Notes: generated by a model from the sequence alone, not told the origin. A stretch of 55,859 nucleotides of DNA from JAJUFS01 sp964599565 (GCA_964599565.1 CAZRFE010000007.1:1-55859); one strand, 5' to 3'. Positions 1-9,819 are shown, counted from the stretch's first letter. Numbers and translations: made by a program.

Positions 1-2022
1 GATGAAGGCACGATCACGGGCGGTGCTGCACACATCGAGATCGGCGGCGTATCAAGTTATGGCAGTGGCGCGATGAACGTGGACATCGACGGCGACCTCA
101 CCGCCAGCGCGCCGGGCCAGGCGACGATCCATACCGCGGGTAACGACATTGCCGTGAGCGGTGCGATCAAGGCGACGGCGACGCGTGCAATGGTCGATGG
201 CAGCTACACGGACTCCGATTCGACGGATGGCACGTTCACGAACGGCACAACGCAGGCATCCATCGGCATTGCGGGTGTCGAACTCGACGGCATGAAGGAT
301 GCATCGCACAGCGTCACCGTCGGCGGCGGCATCGTCGTTGAAGGGCCACGCGCGCGCTTCAATGCCAGCGGCGGCGACGTCACGCTCGGCAATCTTTCTG
401 TCGTCTCGACGGGCTTCGAGATGAATGTCGATGAAGTCACGACGGACAGCAGCGAGGTGTTCGTCAGCGAACTCCATTTCGCGGGCAGCCATCTTGTCAC
501 GGGCGTCGGCGTGGAAGCCGAGGGCGATGCGGTTGTCGGTGACGTGAACATCAAGGGTCCGGGTATTGCGGGCATCATCTTCGAGGGTGCGACGATCACG
601 ACCGGCAGCATCAGCGTAACGGCGACCGCGGGCGAGTTCACGGTCACATCACCCGATTACAACGGCGGTGCGGAAGCGACGGTGGCGACGGGTGCGGCGC
701 TGCTTGCATTCGTTTCGCCCGCGACCGCAACCGTGAACGGCGACATCACCATCAACGGTGCGCGCACGGCGCACTACGGCGGTGCCGTGAACGCGAGCGG
801 CGATTTCAGCATCACCGGCGGCAAGGGCGTTCTCGACACCGTGCCGGCGTACGTGGACTTCCTTGACGGCATCGGCGACGACGGCAGCGACAGCGGCGAC
901 CCGCTGGTGCTGCCCGCAGCGAGAATCCGCGCGGCGAACATCACCGCGAGCGTGACGAACGGCGATCTCGGCGCGGGCACAGCGCAGCTTGCGACGACCG
1001 GTGCGCTCACGCTGAATGCAGGCGGTGCGGTGAACTTCCAGGACCGCACGCAGACCGCGGGCAGCATCGCGATCACCGCGGGCGGCGGCGTGAACGTTTC
1101 CGGCAGCACGCTGAACGCGGACACGATCCGGCTGGATGCGGGCACGAATCTTTCCGTCAGCAACGTCAACCTCACCGCGGACCAGATCGCGCTGATCGCC
1201 GGCGGCAACATCTCGAACTCGAACCCGGCCGGTGTGATCAAGGCCGACGCGCTCGCGATACTCGCAGGCGGCAGCGTGAACCTTGCGAACACCACGCTGA
1301 TCGTCGGCGCCGGCAGCATCGAGAGCGTGCCGGGCGATACGCTGTTCCTGCAGCTGCTTGCCGCGGAAGGCATCGCGACACCGGAGGGCGGACCGAACCT
1401 CGTCATCCGCGCGGAGAATGTCGCGCTCGGCGGCGGCACGCTCAACGGCGATTACGTGTACCTCGAAACGAACAGTCTCGTGGTGAACGGCGCGTTCACC
1501 ACGAGCAATCCCGACCTCCTGCTGCAGGTCGCGCCGCACGCGACGGATGCAAGCTTCAGCCTCGAGCAGTCAAGCGCGAGCGGCGGCGATGCCGCGTATG
1601 TGTATGACGGTGTGCTCGCGGCATTCAACGCCGGCACCATCGCGCTCGGCACCACCGCGCACACGGGCGATGCCGGCATCGGCGCGAACAGCACGGTCGA
1701 CATCGGCGACACGAACCTGTTCGTGCTCACGCAAGGCGCGACGCGCGGCATCGAGCGCGTGCTCTCAAGCGGCGTCGTGAAGGATCTCGCCATGCTCATC
1801 AGCGGCGGCTTCGACGTGCCGCAGACGGGCGAGATCGATCCGAACCAGGACATCGTGCAGACCATCCACGAGCATTACGCGCTGGATGGCGGCCGCGGCA
1901 GTGACGATGAGGAAGAAGGCGACGAGGAAGGTGAAGACACCGACACCGATGCCGATGTCGAGGAAGACGATGACGGCCTGATCCGGCAGGACACGGTCGA
2001 CGAGGAAATGATGTGCAGTTGA
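1..2022 (+). CDS. C-terminal part of a large secreted beta-helix exoprotein (filamentous haemagglutinin-like), 5' end outside window
   Basis: The frame is open from the first base, so at least 673 residues are the C-terminal end of a larger protein. It is rich in Gly, Ala, Asn, Thr and Val and made of imperfect short repeats of the type 'LNAGGAVNF', 'IRLDAGTNLSVSN' and 'LIAGGNISNSN', the signature of right-handed beta-helix adhesins exported by two-partner secretion. The last ~45 residues form a very acidic Asp/Glu tail followed by the ending MMCS, whose cysteine is the only one I see in this part. A terminal cysteine region anchors some family members (HMW1-like) to the cell surface; that role here is inference. 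The next gene, a secreted FecR-domain protein, lies 34 nt downstream and probably shares the transcript. The secretion domain and any ShlB/FhaC-type transporter gene would lie upstream of the window. An autotransporter is less likely because there is no C-terminal beta-barrel. Confidence 0.8.
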   Translation, partial: DEGTITGGAAHIEIGGVSSYGSGAMNVDIDGDLTASAPGQATIHTAGNDIAVSGAIKATATRAMVDGSYTDSDSTDGTFTNGTTQASIGIAGVELDGMKDASHSVTVGGGIVVEGPRARFNASGGDVTLGNLSVVSTGFEMNVDEVTTDSSEVFVSELHFAGSHLVTGVGVEAEGDAVVGDVNIKGPGIAGIIFEGATITTGSISVTATAGEFTVTSPDYNGGAEATVATGAALLAFVSPATATVNGDITINGARTAHYGGAVNASGDFSITGGKGVLDTVPAYVDFLDGIGDDGSDSGDPLVLPAARIRAANITASVTNGDLGAGTAQLATTGALTLNAGGAVNFQDRTQTAGSIAITAGGGVNVSGSTLNADTIRLDAGTNLSVSNVNLTADQIALIAGGNISNSNPAGVIKADALAILAGGSVNLANTTLIVGAGSIESVPGDTLFLQLLAAEGIATPEGGPNLVIRAENVALGGGTLNGDYVYLETNSLVVNGAFTTSNPDLLLQVAPHATDASFSLEQSSASGGDAAYVYDGVLAAFNAGTIALGTTAHTGDAGIGANSTVDIGDTNLFVLTQGATRGIERVLSSGVVKDLAMLISGGFDVPQTGEIDPNQDIVQTIHEHYALDGGRGSDDEEEGDEEGEDTDTDADVEEDDDGLIRQDTVDEEMMCS

Positions 2023-2056
2023 TCATTCCGCTCCAGCGAATTCCGGGGAATCCAGC

Positions 2057-2761
2057 ATGCGAAGACTGACCGCCGTCCCGTTGCTTGTCCTGTGCCTTGC
2101 CCTGCTCTCGCCCGCAATGGCGGCGGAGCGCGCGGGCGACATCACGCTCCTTACCGGCCGGGCAACCGCCGCGGGTGCGAGCGGCGACATTCGCCCGCTC
2201 GCGAAGGACGGCGCGGTGTACGCCGGCGAGATGATCAGCACGGGGCCAAACAGCTATCTCAACATCCGCTTCACCGACGGCGGTCGCGTGCTGCTGCGCC
2301 CGAACAGCCGCTTCCAGATCGAGGAATACCGCTACACGCCGGATGCAGATGCGAATGCTGACGCAGGCGCATCGCCGAACGTCGCCGCGGAAGAAGAAGG
2401 CAACGCGCTGTTCCGCCTGCTCAAGGGCGGCTTCCGCGCGGTGACCGGGCTCATCGGCAAGGAGAACCGCGACAATTACCGCGTGCGCACGCCCGTTGCG
2501 ACCATCGGTATCCGCGGCACGGATTTCGAGGCGCGCTTCTGCCAGGGCGATTGCTTCGACATCGATCCCATGCCGCGCGACGGTCTTTACACCGGCGTCT
2601 TCCAGGGCGGCATCAACCTCGCAAATGGTGCGGGCAGCGTTGACCGCGACGCGGGACAGTTCGGTTTCGTGCCCGGGCTCGACCAGCCGCCCGTCGGCTT
2701 GAAACGCCGGCCAAAGGCGCTGTCGCAGGACCCGATGCCGGATCCTGAAGCCTGCGAGTAA
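2057..2761 (+). CDS. Secreted FecR-domain protein
   Basis: 234 aa. An N-terminal signal peptide ends near AMA (residues 20-22). A FecR-type domain follows: residues ~27-90 form the beta-rich part and residues 144-157 carry the typical FecR motif RTPVATIGIRGTDF. Unlike sigma-regulator FecR, there is no cytoplasmic N-terminal region or inner transmembrane helix, so this is a periplasmic or exported FecR-domain protein of the kind often encoded beside two-partner-secretion exoproteins. Two cysteines (162 and 166) in the stretch FCQGDCF could form a small loop disulfide. An acidic low-complexity insert (residues ~95-114) splits the domain. A Shine-Dalgarno GGGGA stands 7 nt before the ATG. Its precise role is unknown; sensing or folding of the exoprotein is inference from position. 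Confidence 0.85.
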   Translation: MRRLTAVPLLVLCLALLSPAMAAERAGDITLLTGRATAAGASGDIRPLAKDGAVYAGEMISTGPNSYLNIRFTDGGRVLLRPNSRFQIEEYRYTPDADANADAGASPNVAAEEEGNALFRLLKGGFRAVTGLIGKENRDNYRVRTPVATIGIRGTDFEARFCQGDCFDIDPMPRDGLYTGVFQGGINLANGAGSVDRDAGQFGFVPGLDQPPVGLKRRPKALSQDPMPDPEACE

Positions 2762-2793
2762 GTCGCGCAAACTTCCGTGGAAGATCAAAGCGT

Positions 2794-2974
2794 GGATCCC
2801 CGCCTGCGCGGGGATGACACATAGTGTGTGTCGATGCGATGGCGGCGCGGATGAATGGTTTGCGCCGCTCGAGAAAAACGAAAGCACGGATCCCCGCCTG
2901 CGCGAGGATGACATACGGTGCGTGTTGACGTGATAGCGGCGTGGATGAATGGTTTGCGCCACTCGAAAAACAAA
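2794..2974. repeat. Two tandem copies of a ~90-bp intergenic repeat, period 94 bp
   Basis: Copy 1 begins at 2794 and copy 2 at 2888. Both start with ggatccccgcctgcgcg and both end with a shared block reading ggatgaatggtttgcgcc. Copy 1 has a perfect 8-bp palindrome (2796-2803 with 2808-2815); copy 2 has one stem substitution (2890-2897 with 2902-2909). The sequence resembles the common proteobacterial 'CCCCGCGCAGGCGGGGA' extragenic palindrome, which is mobilised or amplified in many genomes; the assignment is by pattern recognition only. Confidence 0.8.
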
Positions 2975-2990
2975 CCGTCTCGACCGTCAT

Positions 2991-3054
2991 CCCGGAAGCG
3001 TTCCGGCATTACCGCCAGGCGAAGCGACAACCGAAACCCGGAACGCTGTCCGGG
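2991..3054. repeat. REP-like extragenic hairpin
   Basis: The arms at 2991-3006 (cccggaagcgttccgg) and 3038-3054 (ccggaacgctgtccggg) are complementary apart from one bulge, with a ~31-nt loop. It lies 34 nt before the SapC start. No T-run follows, so it looks more like an extragenic palindrome or mRNA stabilising hairpin than an intrinsic terminator. Confidence 0.65.
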
Positions 3055-3088
3055 ACCCACGCTTTGAAACATGACACGCGGGAACACG

Positions 3089-3856
3089 ATGACTGAGCCA
3101 AGGAACATCACGGACCTGCCGCTGCCGCCCGGCTACACCGCGCTGGAAGCCTTCAACCGCGAGAATTTCCGCGGCATGGGACGGCGGCGCGATGCGCCCG
3201 CGGCGTTCGTGCGCGAACTGAACGCGCTGCTGATCACGTCCGTGGAATTCTTCCAGGCCGCGCGCCACTACCCCATCGTGTTCGGCCGCGATACGGCGAA
3301 CGGCGGTTTCGTTCCCATCATCATCACCGGGCTCGAGGATCGGCAGAACCTGTTCGTCGGTGAGGACGGCCGCTGGCGCGCGGGACGTTACGTGCCTGCC
3401 TACGTGCGGCGCTGGCCGTTCTTTACCGTGCAGCTGCGCGAGGAGCCGGAGAAGTCGCTGGTGTGCGTGGACCCGTCCGGCCTTGAGGCGAACGACAAGC
3501 CGTTTCTCGATGCGCGCGGCGAACCGACCGCGGCATGGAAGGACGCCGAGCGCCTGGTCAATGACATGGAGGCGGCGCGCCGCCAGACGGTTTCCATGCT
3601 GCGCACGCTTGCGGGCCTCGATATCCTCGAGCCGTTCGAGGCGCATGCCGTGGCAAAGCGCGGCGGCAGCATAAGGCTTGCGAACATGCATCGCATCAGC
3701 GAGGCGAAACTGAACGCGCTGCCGGAGAAGCAGCTTCGCCAGCTGATGTCGAAAGGTTTCCTGTCGCGCATCTATGCGCACCTGATGTCGCTCGACAACT
3801 TCCAGCAACTGCTCGACCTGCGCCTTGAGCAGGAACAGCACGAAGGTGTCGCGTGA
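3089..3856 (+). CDS. SapC family protein
   Basis: 255 aa from the ATG at 3089; an in-frame ATG 18 nt earlier has no ribosome-binding site. The protein matches the SapC family by its pattern: a start-proximal 'FNRENFRGMG'-like segment, the middle 'YVPAYVRRWPF' motif and a C-terminal region rich in basic residues ending with 'SLDNFQQLLDL'. The family is named after a Campylobacter S-layer gene neighbour; biochemical function is not established. It has no signal peptide or membrane helix. It is the first gene of a tight three-gene operon: the next start lies 13 nt beyond its stop, with its own AGGAG. In marine and soil gammaproteobacteria SapC genes recur beside surface and nutrient-acquisition genes, so a role in surface modification is plausible but inferred. 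Confidence 0.85.
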   Translation: MTEPRNITDLPLPPGYTALEAFNRENFRGMGRRRDAPAAFVRELNALLITSVEFFQAARHYPIVFGRDTANGGFVPIIITGLEDRQNLFVGEDGRWRAGRYVPAYVRRWPFFTVQLREEPEKSLVCVDPSGLEANDKPFLDARGEPTAAWKDAERLVNDMEAARRQTVSMLRTLAGLDILEPFEAHAVAKRGGSIRLANMHRISEAKLNALPEKQLRQLMSKGFLSRIYAHLMSLDNFQQLLDLRLEQEQHEGVA

Positions 3857-3869
3857 CAGGAGCAATGAC

Positions 3870-4955
3870 GTGGGAGTAGAGATCAAGCTCACCGACCGGG
3901 AGATTCCCGTCTCGCCGGTGTTCGTGGATTTTCTCGTGCATGTCGTCGACCGCCAGCCGTTCGATGACGCGAAGTGGCACGACCAGCTTTCCGAGGAACT
4001 CTCCAACGAGCACCGCAAGGTGATCGAGCAGGCGCGGCAGAACGCCGAGCGCGTGATGGCGACGGAAGCCGGCCAGCGCTCGATCGCGCGCGCCTACCAG
4101 GTGTTTCTCGCGCTGCTCACCGGCAACCTTGAGCTTGTGCGCGATTTCCAGCGCCGCTTCCATTTCATCAACATCATCGGCGTGCCGCGCAACGGCGGCT
4201 CGTACCTCACCAAGGAAGCGTACCGCGCGCTCGGCTACGACCCGGAGAAGGTGCCGAACGTGATTGCGCACGATGGCTTCCCGGAAGCAGGACCGTTCCG
4301 CTTCGGCCCGGGACACAACAGCTGGACGATGAGCCTCGCGACCATGGCGGAGTTCCTCACCATGGTCGAGCTGTGGTTCGGCAGCGCGAAGACGCACATG
4401 GGCAAGATCGTGGTGCCGAAAAAACTGCTGAAGGGTTCCTACGCCGGCGGTTTCTTTCATCACGTGCTCGGCGAGGCGGTGGATCATGTCTTCACCGTGC
4501 GCCATCCCGCCACCTCCGCGATTTCCACGTACGAGAAATCCGGCGGACTGCCGGCGAACGGAAAGTTCGCGGTGCGCGGCAACATCGAGGAATGGATACG
4601 CCGCGATCTCGCCTACACCGGGCTCGATGCATCGCGCATTCTCGGCATGGATTATTTCGATGCGTACCTGCGCTACTGGGAGCAATACCATTACTACGTG
4701 GCGACGACGGGGCTTTCCGCGAACCGCAACATCGAGATCGTGCCGTACAACGCAGATGCGATGACCGCGCTCGCGCGCCGCTGGCACAACCGTTTCGAAT
4801 CCGGCGCTGCGCCGACGGAATTCAAAGTGTTCGACAAGCGCGACCGGCATCCCGAATGGCTGCGGCTCGCGGAACCTGTCGTACAGCGCGTCGCCGCGGT
4901 CTGGGAGCGTGCCGGTCTTGCGTTCCCGTACGACGCCGTGATGGAAGCCTGGTAA
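3870..4955 (+). CDS. Divergent sulfotransferase-like protein
   Basis: 361 aa from a GTG start. AGGAG at 3858-3862 stands 7 nt before GTG 3870. The nearby ATG at 3865 opens a frame that stops at once, and an in-frame ATG at 3825 would overlap SapC by 32 nt without a ribosome site. Residues 104-115 (GVPRNGGSYLTK) resemble the 5'-phosphosulfate-binding loop of PAPS-dependent sulfotransferases, and residues 210-219 (VRHPATSAIS) resemble the 3'-phosphate-binding motif. The stretch between is alpha/beta-like. Length fits the P-loop sulfotransferase family. The loop is atypical (RNGGS where RSGTT is usual), so PAPS use is unproven. It lies between a SapC gene and a glycosyltransferase gene, 3 nt before the latter, suggesting joint action on a glycan or glycolipid. 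Confidence 0.7.
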   Translation: MGVEIKLTDREIPVSPVFVDFLVHVVDRQPFDDAKWHDQLSEELSNEHRKVIEQARQNAERVMATEAGQRSIARAYQVFLALLTGNLELVRDFQRRFHFINIIGVPRNGGSYLTKEAYRALGYDPEKVPNVIAHDGFPEAGPFRFGPGHNSWTMSLATMAEFLTMVELWFGSAKTHMGKIVVPKKLLKGSYAGGFFHHVLGEAVDHVFTVRHPATSAISTYEKSGGLPANGKFAVRGNIEEWIRRDLAYTGLDASRILGMDYFDAYLRYWEQYHYYVATTGLSANRNIEIVPYNADAMTALARRWHNRFESGAAPTEFKVFDKRDRHPEWLRLAEPVVQRVAAVWERAGLAFPYDAVMEAW

Positions 4956-4958
4956 GCC

Positions 4959-6134
4959 GTGGCGCGCATCCTGTTCGCCTGGGAACTCGGCGGCGGGCTT
5001 GGTCACCTCATGCCGCTTGCGGTGCTCGGCCACGAGCTGAAGCACGCAGGATATGAATGCGCCTACGCGCTGCGCGATCTCGTGCACGTGCACGGACTGC
5101 TCGGCGCCCCTGACACGCGGCTGTACCAGTCGCCGCTGTTCCTGCCCGACCATCGCACGGGCATGCTTGCGCGCACCTACGCGGACATCCTCGCGAACAT
5201 CGGCTACCGGCGGCCGGACGCACTCGCCGGACTCATCGCTGCATGGCGGAGCATCTATGCGGACTTTCGTCCCGACCTGATCGTCTTCGATCATGCGCCG
5301 ACGGCGATTGCGGCCGCGCGCGACCTTGACATTCCATTCGTGCACATCGCGCGCTCGGGGTTCACCATTCCGCCGCCCCGCAGTCCGCTGCCGCCGATTC
5401 GCGAAGGCGATGAAACCGCGAGCCGGGAACGCGAGAAGGCCGTGACGCGCGTGCTGAACGATGCGTTCGGCATCCTCGGACTTCCCGGAATCGATTTCAC
5501 CGGACAGCTTTTCGAAGGCGGTGTGCGCGTGCTTTTGTCCGTGCCGGAACTCGATCCCTACGGGCCGCGCGACGATGTCGATTACTGGGGACCAATGGAG
5601 CACGGCCACGGCCTTGCGCCCGAGTGGCCGCCGCTGCCGGGCAGGAAGATCTTTGCGTACCTCAGAAATTTCCCGACGCGCGATGCGATGCTCGACATCC
5701 TCGCGCGCTGCGGCCATCCCGTGCTTGCACACGTCAGCGGCATGGACGCCGCGGAATGCGCGCAGCGTTCGACCCGGACGCTGCGCATCTCGCCGGGGAT
5801 CATCGATGCACGCGCCGCACTCGCCCTGTGCGATCTCGTCGTGACGCACGGTGGCTCGCTCGTATCCTCCGCGTTGCTCGCCGGCAAACCCCTGCTCACC
5901 CTTCCCCTGCATCTTGAACAGCAGCTCACCGCCGCGAAGGCTGCGGCGCTGGGCGCGAGCCTGAACGCACCAGGGCTCGCACCCCGCGGCATGCAGGCAA
6001 AGCTCGAACGGCTGCTGCAAGAGCGTGCGTTCGCGGACGCCGCGCAGGCGTTCCGGCAACGCTACGCGAATGCGTTCGCGCCGCTGCCGGGACGGTTCGC
6101 GACACTTGTTGCGACGTTGCTCCGCGCGGTTTGA
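4959..6134 (+). CDS. GT1/MGT-like glycosyltransferase (GT-B fold)
   Basis: 391 aa from a GTG start only 3 nt after the preceding stop. The N-terminus carries the glycine-rich donor-side loop GGGLGH (residues 11-16) following a first beta strand, as in UDP-glycosyltransferases of family 1 and MurG. Residues 297-299 are the HGG of the GT1 signature, followed by the conserved Pro and the EQ pair at 320-321 (the acidic/Gln pair that contacts the sugar of the nucleotide donor). There is no signal peptide or transmembrane segment, so it should act in the cytoplasm or at the inner face of the membrane. Donor and acceptor cannot be read from sequence. As the last gene of the SapC/sulfotransferase-like operon it probably builds or decorates the same product. 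Confidence 0.85.
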   Translation: MARILFAWELGGGLGHLMPLAVLGHELKHAGYECAYALRDLVHVHGLLGAPDTRLYQSPLFLPDHRTGMLARTYADILANIGYRRPDALAGLIAAWRSIYADFRPDLIVFDHAPTAIAAARDLDIPFVHIARSGFTIPPPRSPLPPIREGDETASREREKAVTRVLNDAFGILGLPGIDFTGQLFEGGVRVLLSVPELDPYGPRDDVDYWGPMEHGHGLAPEWPPLPGRKIFAYLRNFPTRDAMLDILARCGHPVLAHVSGMDAAECAQRSTRTLRISPGIIDARAALALCDLVVTHGGSLVSSALLAGKPLLTLPLHLEQQLTAAKAAALGASLNAPGLAPRGMQAKLERLLQERAFADAAQAFRQRYANAFAPLPGRFATLVATLLRAV

Positions 6135-6194
6135 CAGCACGCGAAGGCGGGGCGAGTATCGGCGGCCTGATTCGTCATGCCGCGGGAGATTCCC

Positions 6195-7973
<1,779 letters not shown>

Positions 7974-7992
7974 CGTTTTGCCATCCCACGAG

Positions 7993-8023
7993 AAGCGGGA
8001 AACGGCAGTTTGCCGCTTTTTTT
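7993..8023 (+). terminator. Intrinsic terminator after the DUF885 gene
   Basis: The arms aagcgg (7993-7998) and ccgctt (8013-8018) pair, extended inward by AAA/TTT past one mismatch, and are followed by seven T residues (8017-8023). Confidence 0.75.
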
Positions 8024-8138
8024 GATATTTACCGACTTTTCTTTGCGCGATCCTGGCTTTTCGCCGAATTTGATGCGGCGGCGCGGCGCGCCTGCGGGGC
8101 ACAGGTGGCTTCACAGCTACAGGCGCAGCCGGGCGAAC

Positions 8139-8147
8139 TGGTACAAT
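8139..8147 (+). promoter_or_regulatory. Candidate extended -10 promoter of phhA
   Basis: The sequence TGGTACAAT is a TGn-extended -10 element (consensus TGnTATAAT) 27 nt before the phhA ATG. I see no good -35 at 17 nt, as is usual for extended -10 promoters. A GAGGTG ribosome-binding site lies between it and the start. Confidence 0.45.
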
Positions 8148-8174
8148 TCGCGGCTCTGACGAGGTGAAAAACCG

Positions 8175-8984
8175 ATGGGAAAAGGGACGAAATACGTCGC
8201 AAAGACGCCTGATGCGCAGGGCTACATCCAGTACTCGGATGACGAGCACGCCGTCTGGAACGAGCTGATCACGCGGCAGCTGCCCGTGGTCGAGAAGTAC
8301 GCGTCCGATGAGTACCTGAACGCGCTTGATCGCATGAATTTCCCGACAGACCGCATTCCCCAGTGCACGGAGGTATCCGCGGTCCTGAAGAAGGCCACGG
8401 GCTGGGAAGTGGCGCCGGTGCCCGCGCTGATCCCGTTCGGCGAATTCTTTTCCCTGCTCGCGAACAAGCGTTTTCCCGCGGCGTCGTTCATCCGCTCGCG
8501 CGAGGAAATGGATTACCTGCAGGAGCCGGACATCTTCCACGAGATCTTCGGCCACACGCCGCTCCTGACCGACCAGCGTTTCGCGGACTTCACGCACGCC
8601 TACGGTCTCGCCGGACTCAAGGCGAGCAAGCAGGACCGCGCCATGCTCGCGCGCCTTTACTGGTTCACGGTGGAGTTCGGCCTGATCAATACCGTCAAAG
8701 GCCTGCGCACCTATGGCGCGGGCATCGTCTCGTCCATGGGCGAGACGCCGTACTCCATCGAATCCGACATCCCAGAGCGGCGGCCGTTCGATCCTGTCAC
8801 CGCGCTGCGCACGCCGTATCGCATCGACATCTTCCAGACCGTGTATTACGTCATCGACAGCCTGGATGACCTGTTCGATGTCTCGAACATGGACCTGTTC
8901 GCGCTGATCGACGAGGCGCGCGCCAGGGGCATGCTGCCGCCGACATTTCCGCCGCCGGACGAGAACACGCCGAAGTGGGCGTGA
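8175..8984 (+). CDS. phhA: Phenylalanine-4-hydroxylase
   Basis: 269 aa, the usual size of bacterial PhhA. It hydroxylates phenylalanine to tyrosine using O2, tetrahydropterin and a mononuclear iron. The iron ligands are visible: His122 and His127 in the motif FHEIFGH and Glu167 in 'FTVEFGL'. The bacterial enzyme lacks the N-terminal ACT regulatory domain, as here. The start ATG follows the GAGGTG ribosome-binding site. The gene is followed at once by phhB, whose product recycles the pterin cofactor, so the pair forms a Phe catabolic or tyrosine-supply operon. No PhhR-type regulator gene is next to it. Confidence 0.97.
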   Translation: MGKGTKYVAKTPDAQGYIQYSDDEHAVWNELITRQLPVVEKYASDEYLNALDRMNFPTDRIPQCTEVSAVLKKATGWEVAPVPALIPFGEFFSLLANKRFPAASFIRSREEMDYLQEPDIFHEIFGHTPLLTDQRFADFTHAYGLAGLKASKQDRAMLARLYWFTVEFGLINTVKGLRTYGAGIVSSMGETPYSIESDIPERRPFDPVTALRTPYRIDIFQTVYYVIDSLDDLFDVSNMDLFALIDEARARGMLPPTFPPPDENTPKWA

Positions 8985-9013
8985 TGAACCGACAACAAGA
9001 ACCGGAGAAGACC

Positions 9014-9367
9014 ATGACCGAAGTTGCCCATGAACTGGCAGAGAAGCATTGCGCGCCGTGCGAAGGCGGCATCAGCCCGCTGACGCGCGAGGAAGCCGAG
9101 CGCTACCTGAAGAAGATCGCGCCGGAATGGACGCTGTCGGCGGATGCAAAGGAGATCTACCGCGAGTTCAAGTTCAAGGGTTTCCAGAAGACGATCGGGT
9201 TCGTGAACGCGATTGCGTGGATGGCGAACAATGAAGGCCACCACCCGGACATGGAGGTGGGCTGGGGCCGCGTGCTGATGAAGTGGTCCACGCACGCGAT
9301 CGGCGGGCTGTCGGAGAACGATTTCATCTGCGCGGCGCGCACGGACCGCATCCACGACGGCAAGTGA
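9014..9367 (+). CDS. phhB: Pterin-4a-carbinolamine dehydratase
   Basis: 117 aa from the ATG at 9014, preceded by GGAG 6 nt upstream. An in-frame ATG at 8984 overlaps the phhA stop (TGATG) and would add ten non-conserved residues. The enzyme dehydrates the 4a-hydroxytetrahydropterin released by PhhA so that the cofactor can be reduced again. The active-site pattern HHP (76-78) followed by His94 is present, as in the DCoH/PhhB family. Two cysteines near the N-terminus (13 and 16) are not part of the active site. It is the second and last gene of the phhAB operon, closed by a strong terminator. Confidence 0.95.
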   Translation: MTEVAHELAEKHCAPCEGGISPLTREEAERYLKKIAPEWTLSADAKEIYREFKFKGFQKTIGFVNAIAWMANNEGHHPDMEVGWGRVLMKWSTHAIGGLSENDFICAARTDRIHDGK

Positions 9368-9385
9368 GTGCCGGCAATGGCAGCG

Positions 9386-9411
9386 AAAACCCCGCCGCGG
9401 CGGGGTTTTTT
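9386..9411 (+). terminator. Intrinsic terminator of the phhAB operon
   Basis: The hairpin arms ccccgcc (9390-9396) and ggcgggg (9399-9405) with a 2-nt loop are flanked by AAAA and by TTTTTT, so it could work in both directions. Confidence 0.9.
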
Positions 9412-9516
9412 CTTTTCCACCTGCATGTTTCGTCGGCAAGTATCCGGCATCGCCGGATCGCACACGTCGCGTGCCGCCACTAGATTGGCGCCTCCTGAAC
9501 CGAAACGGAGGTCGTC

Positions 9517-9819
9517 ATGACAGATCAGGCAGACAACACCAGGCGCTTCAACGTATGGCTCACGGTCGATGCGCTCCAGGGCATCACGGAAGCCATTTAC
9601 CGGGAGCTTACGGAAGGTTCCGCGTCCGAAGCGTCGTTCGATCGCGAGACGCACGCGCGGCTCGTCGGTCTCAGCTACGCCGCGTGCCGTCTCGCGCGCG
9701 AACTGAACGAGTACTTCCGCGCAGCGAGCGAAGCGGGTCTCGAACTGCCGGACATCATCAACGGCAAGTTCCCGGGCGTCGAGGAGCCGTCGCCACCGCG
9801 GTTTCGCAGCGTCAACTGA
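9517..9819 (+). CDS. Small cytoplasmic protein of unknown function
   Basis: 100 aa. I do not recognise the family. A good Shine-Dalgarno GGAGG sits 6 nt before the ATG, and the frame is bounded by terminators on both sides, which together support a real monocistronic gene. The protein is mostly helical by composition: residues 12-70 are rich in Ala, Leu, Glu and Arg, and the C-terminal 25 residues are Pro-rich and probably unstructured. It has no signal peptide or membrane segment and one cysteine. The start of the candidate -10 (TAGATT at 9481-9486) lies 30 nt upstream but has no clear -35. Confidence 0.7.
   Translation: MTDQADNTRRFNVWLTVDALQGITEAIYRELTEGSASEASFDRETHARLVGLSYAACRLARELNEYFRAASEAGLELPDIINGKFPGVEEPSPPRFRSVN

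Larger units (their letters stand above)
2762..3088. other. Gene-free 327-bp spacer filled with repeats
   Basis: No coding sequence is convincing here. The stretch holds two direct copies of a ~90-bp unit, each beginning with a GC-rich palindrome, and a third, separate long hairpin. Short open frames on the minus strand repeat the peptide pattern HPRAGGDP, which is the usual conceptual translation of this widespread proteobacterial intergenic repeat and not a gene. The stretch may also end transcription of the exoprotein/FecR unit. Confidence 0.75.

Noticed and set aside
2794..2974. Possible CRISPR array
   Set aside because: Only two long copies with a 94-bp period and no distinct spacers; no cas genes.
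3870..6134. Capsule or O-antigen locus
   Set aside because: Only one glycosyltransferase and no wzx, wzy, wza or sugar-nucleotide genes are present.
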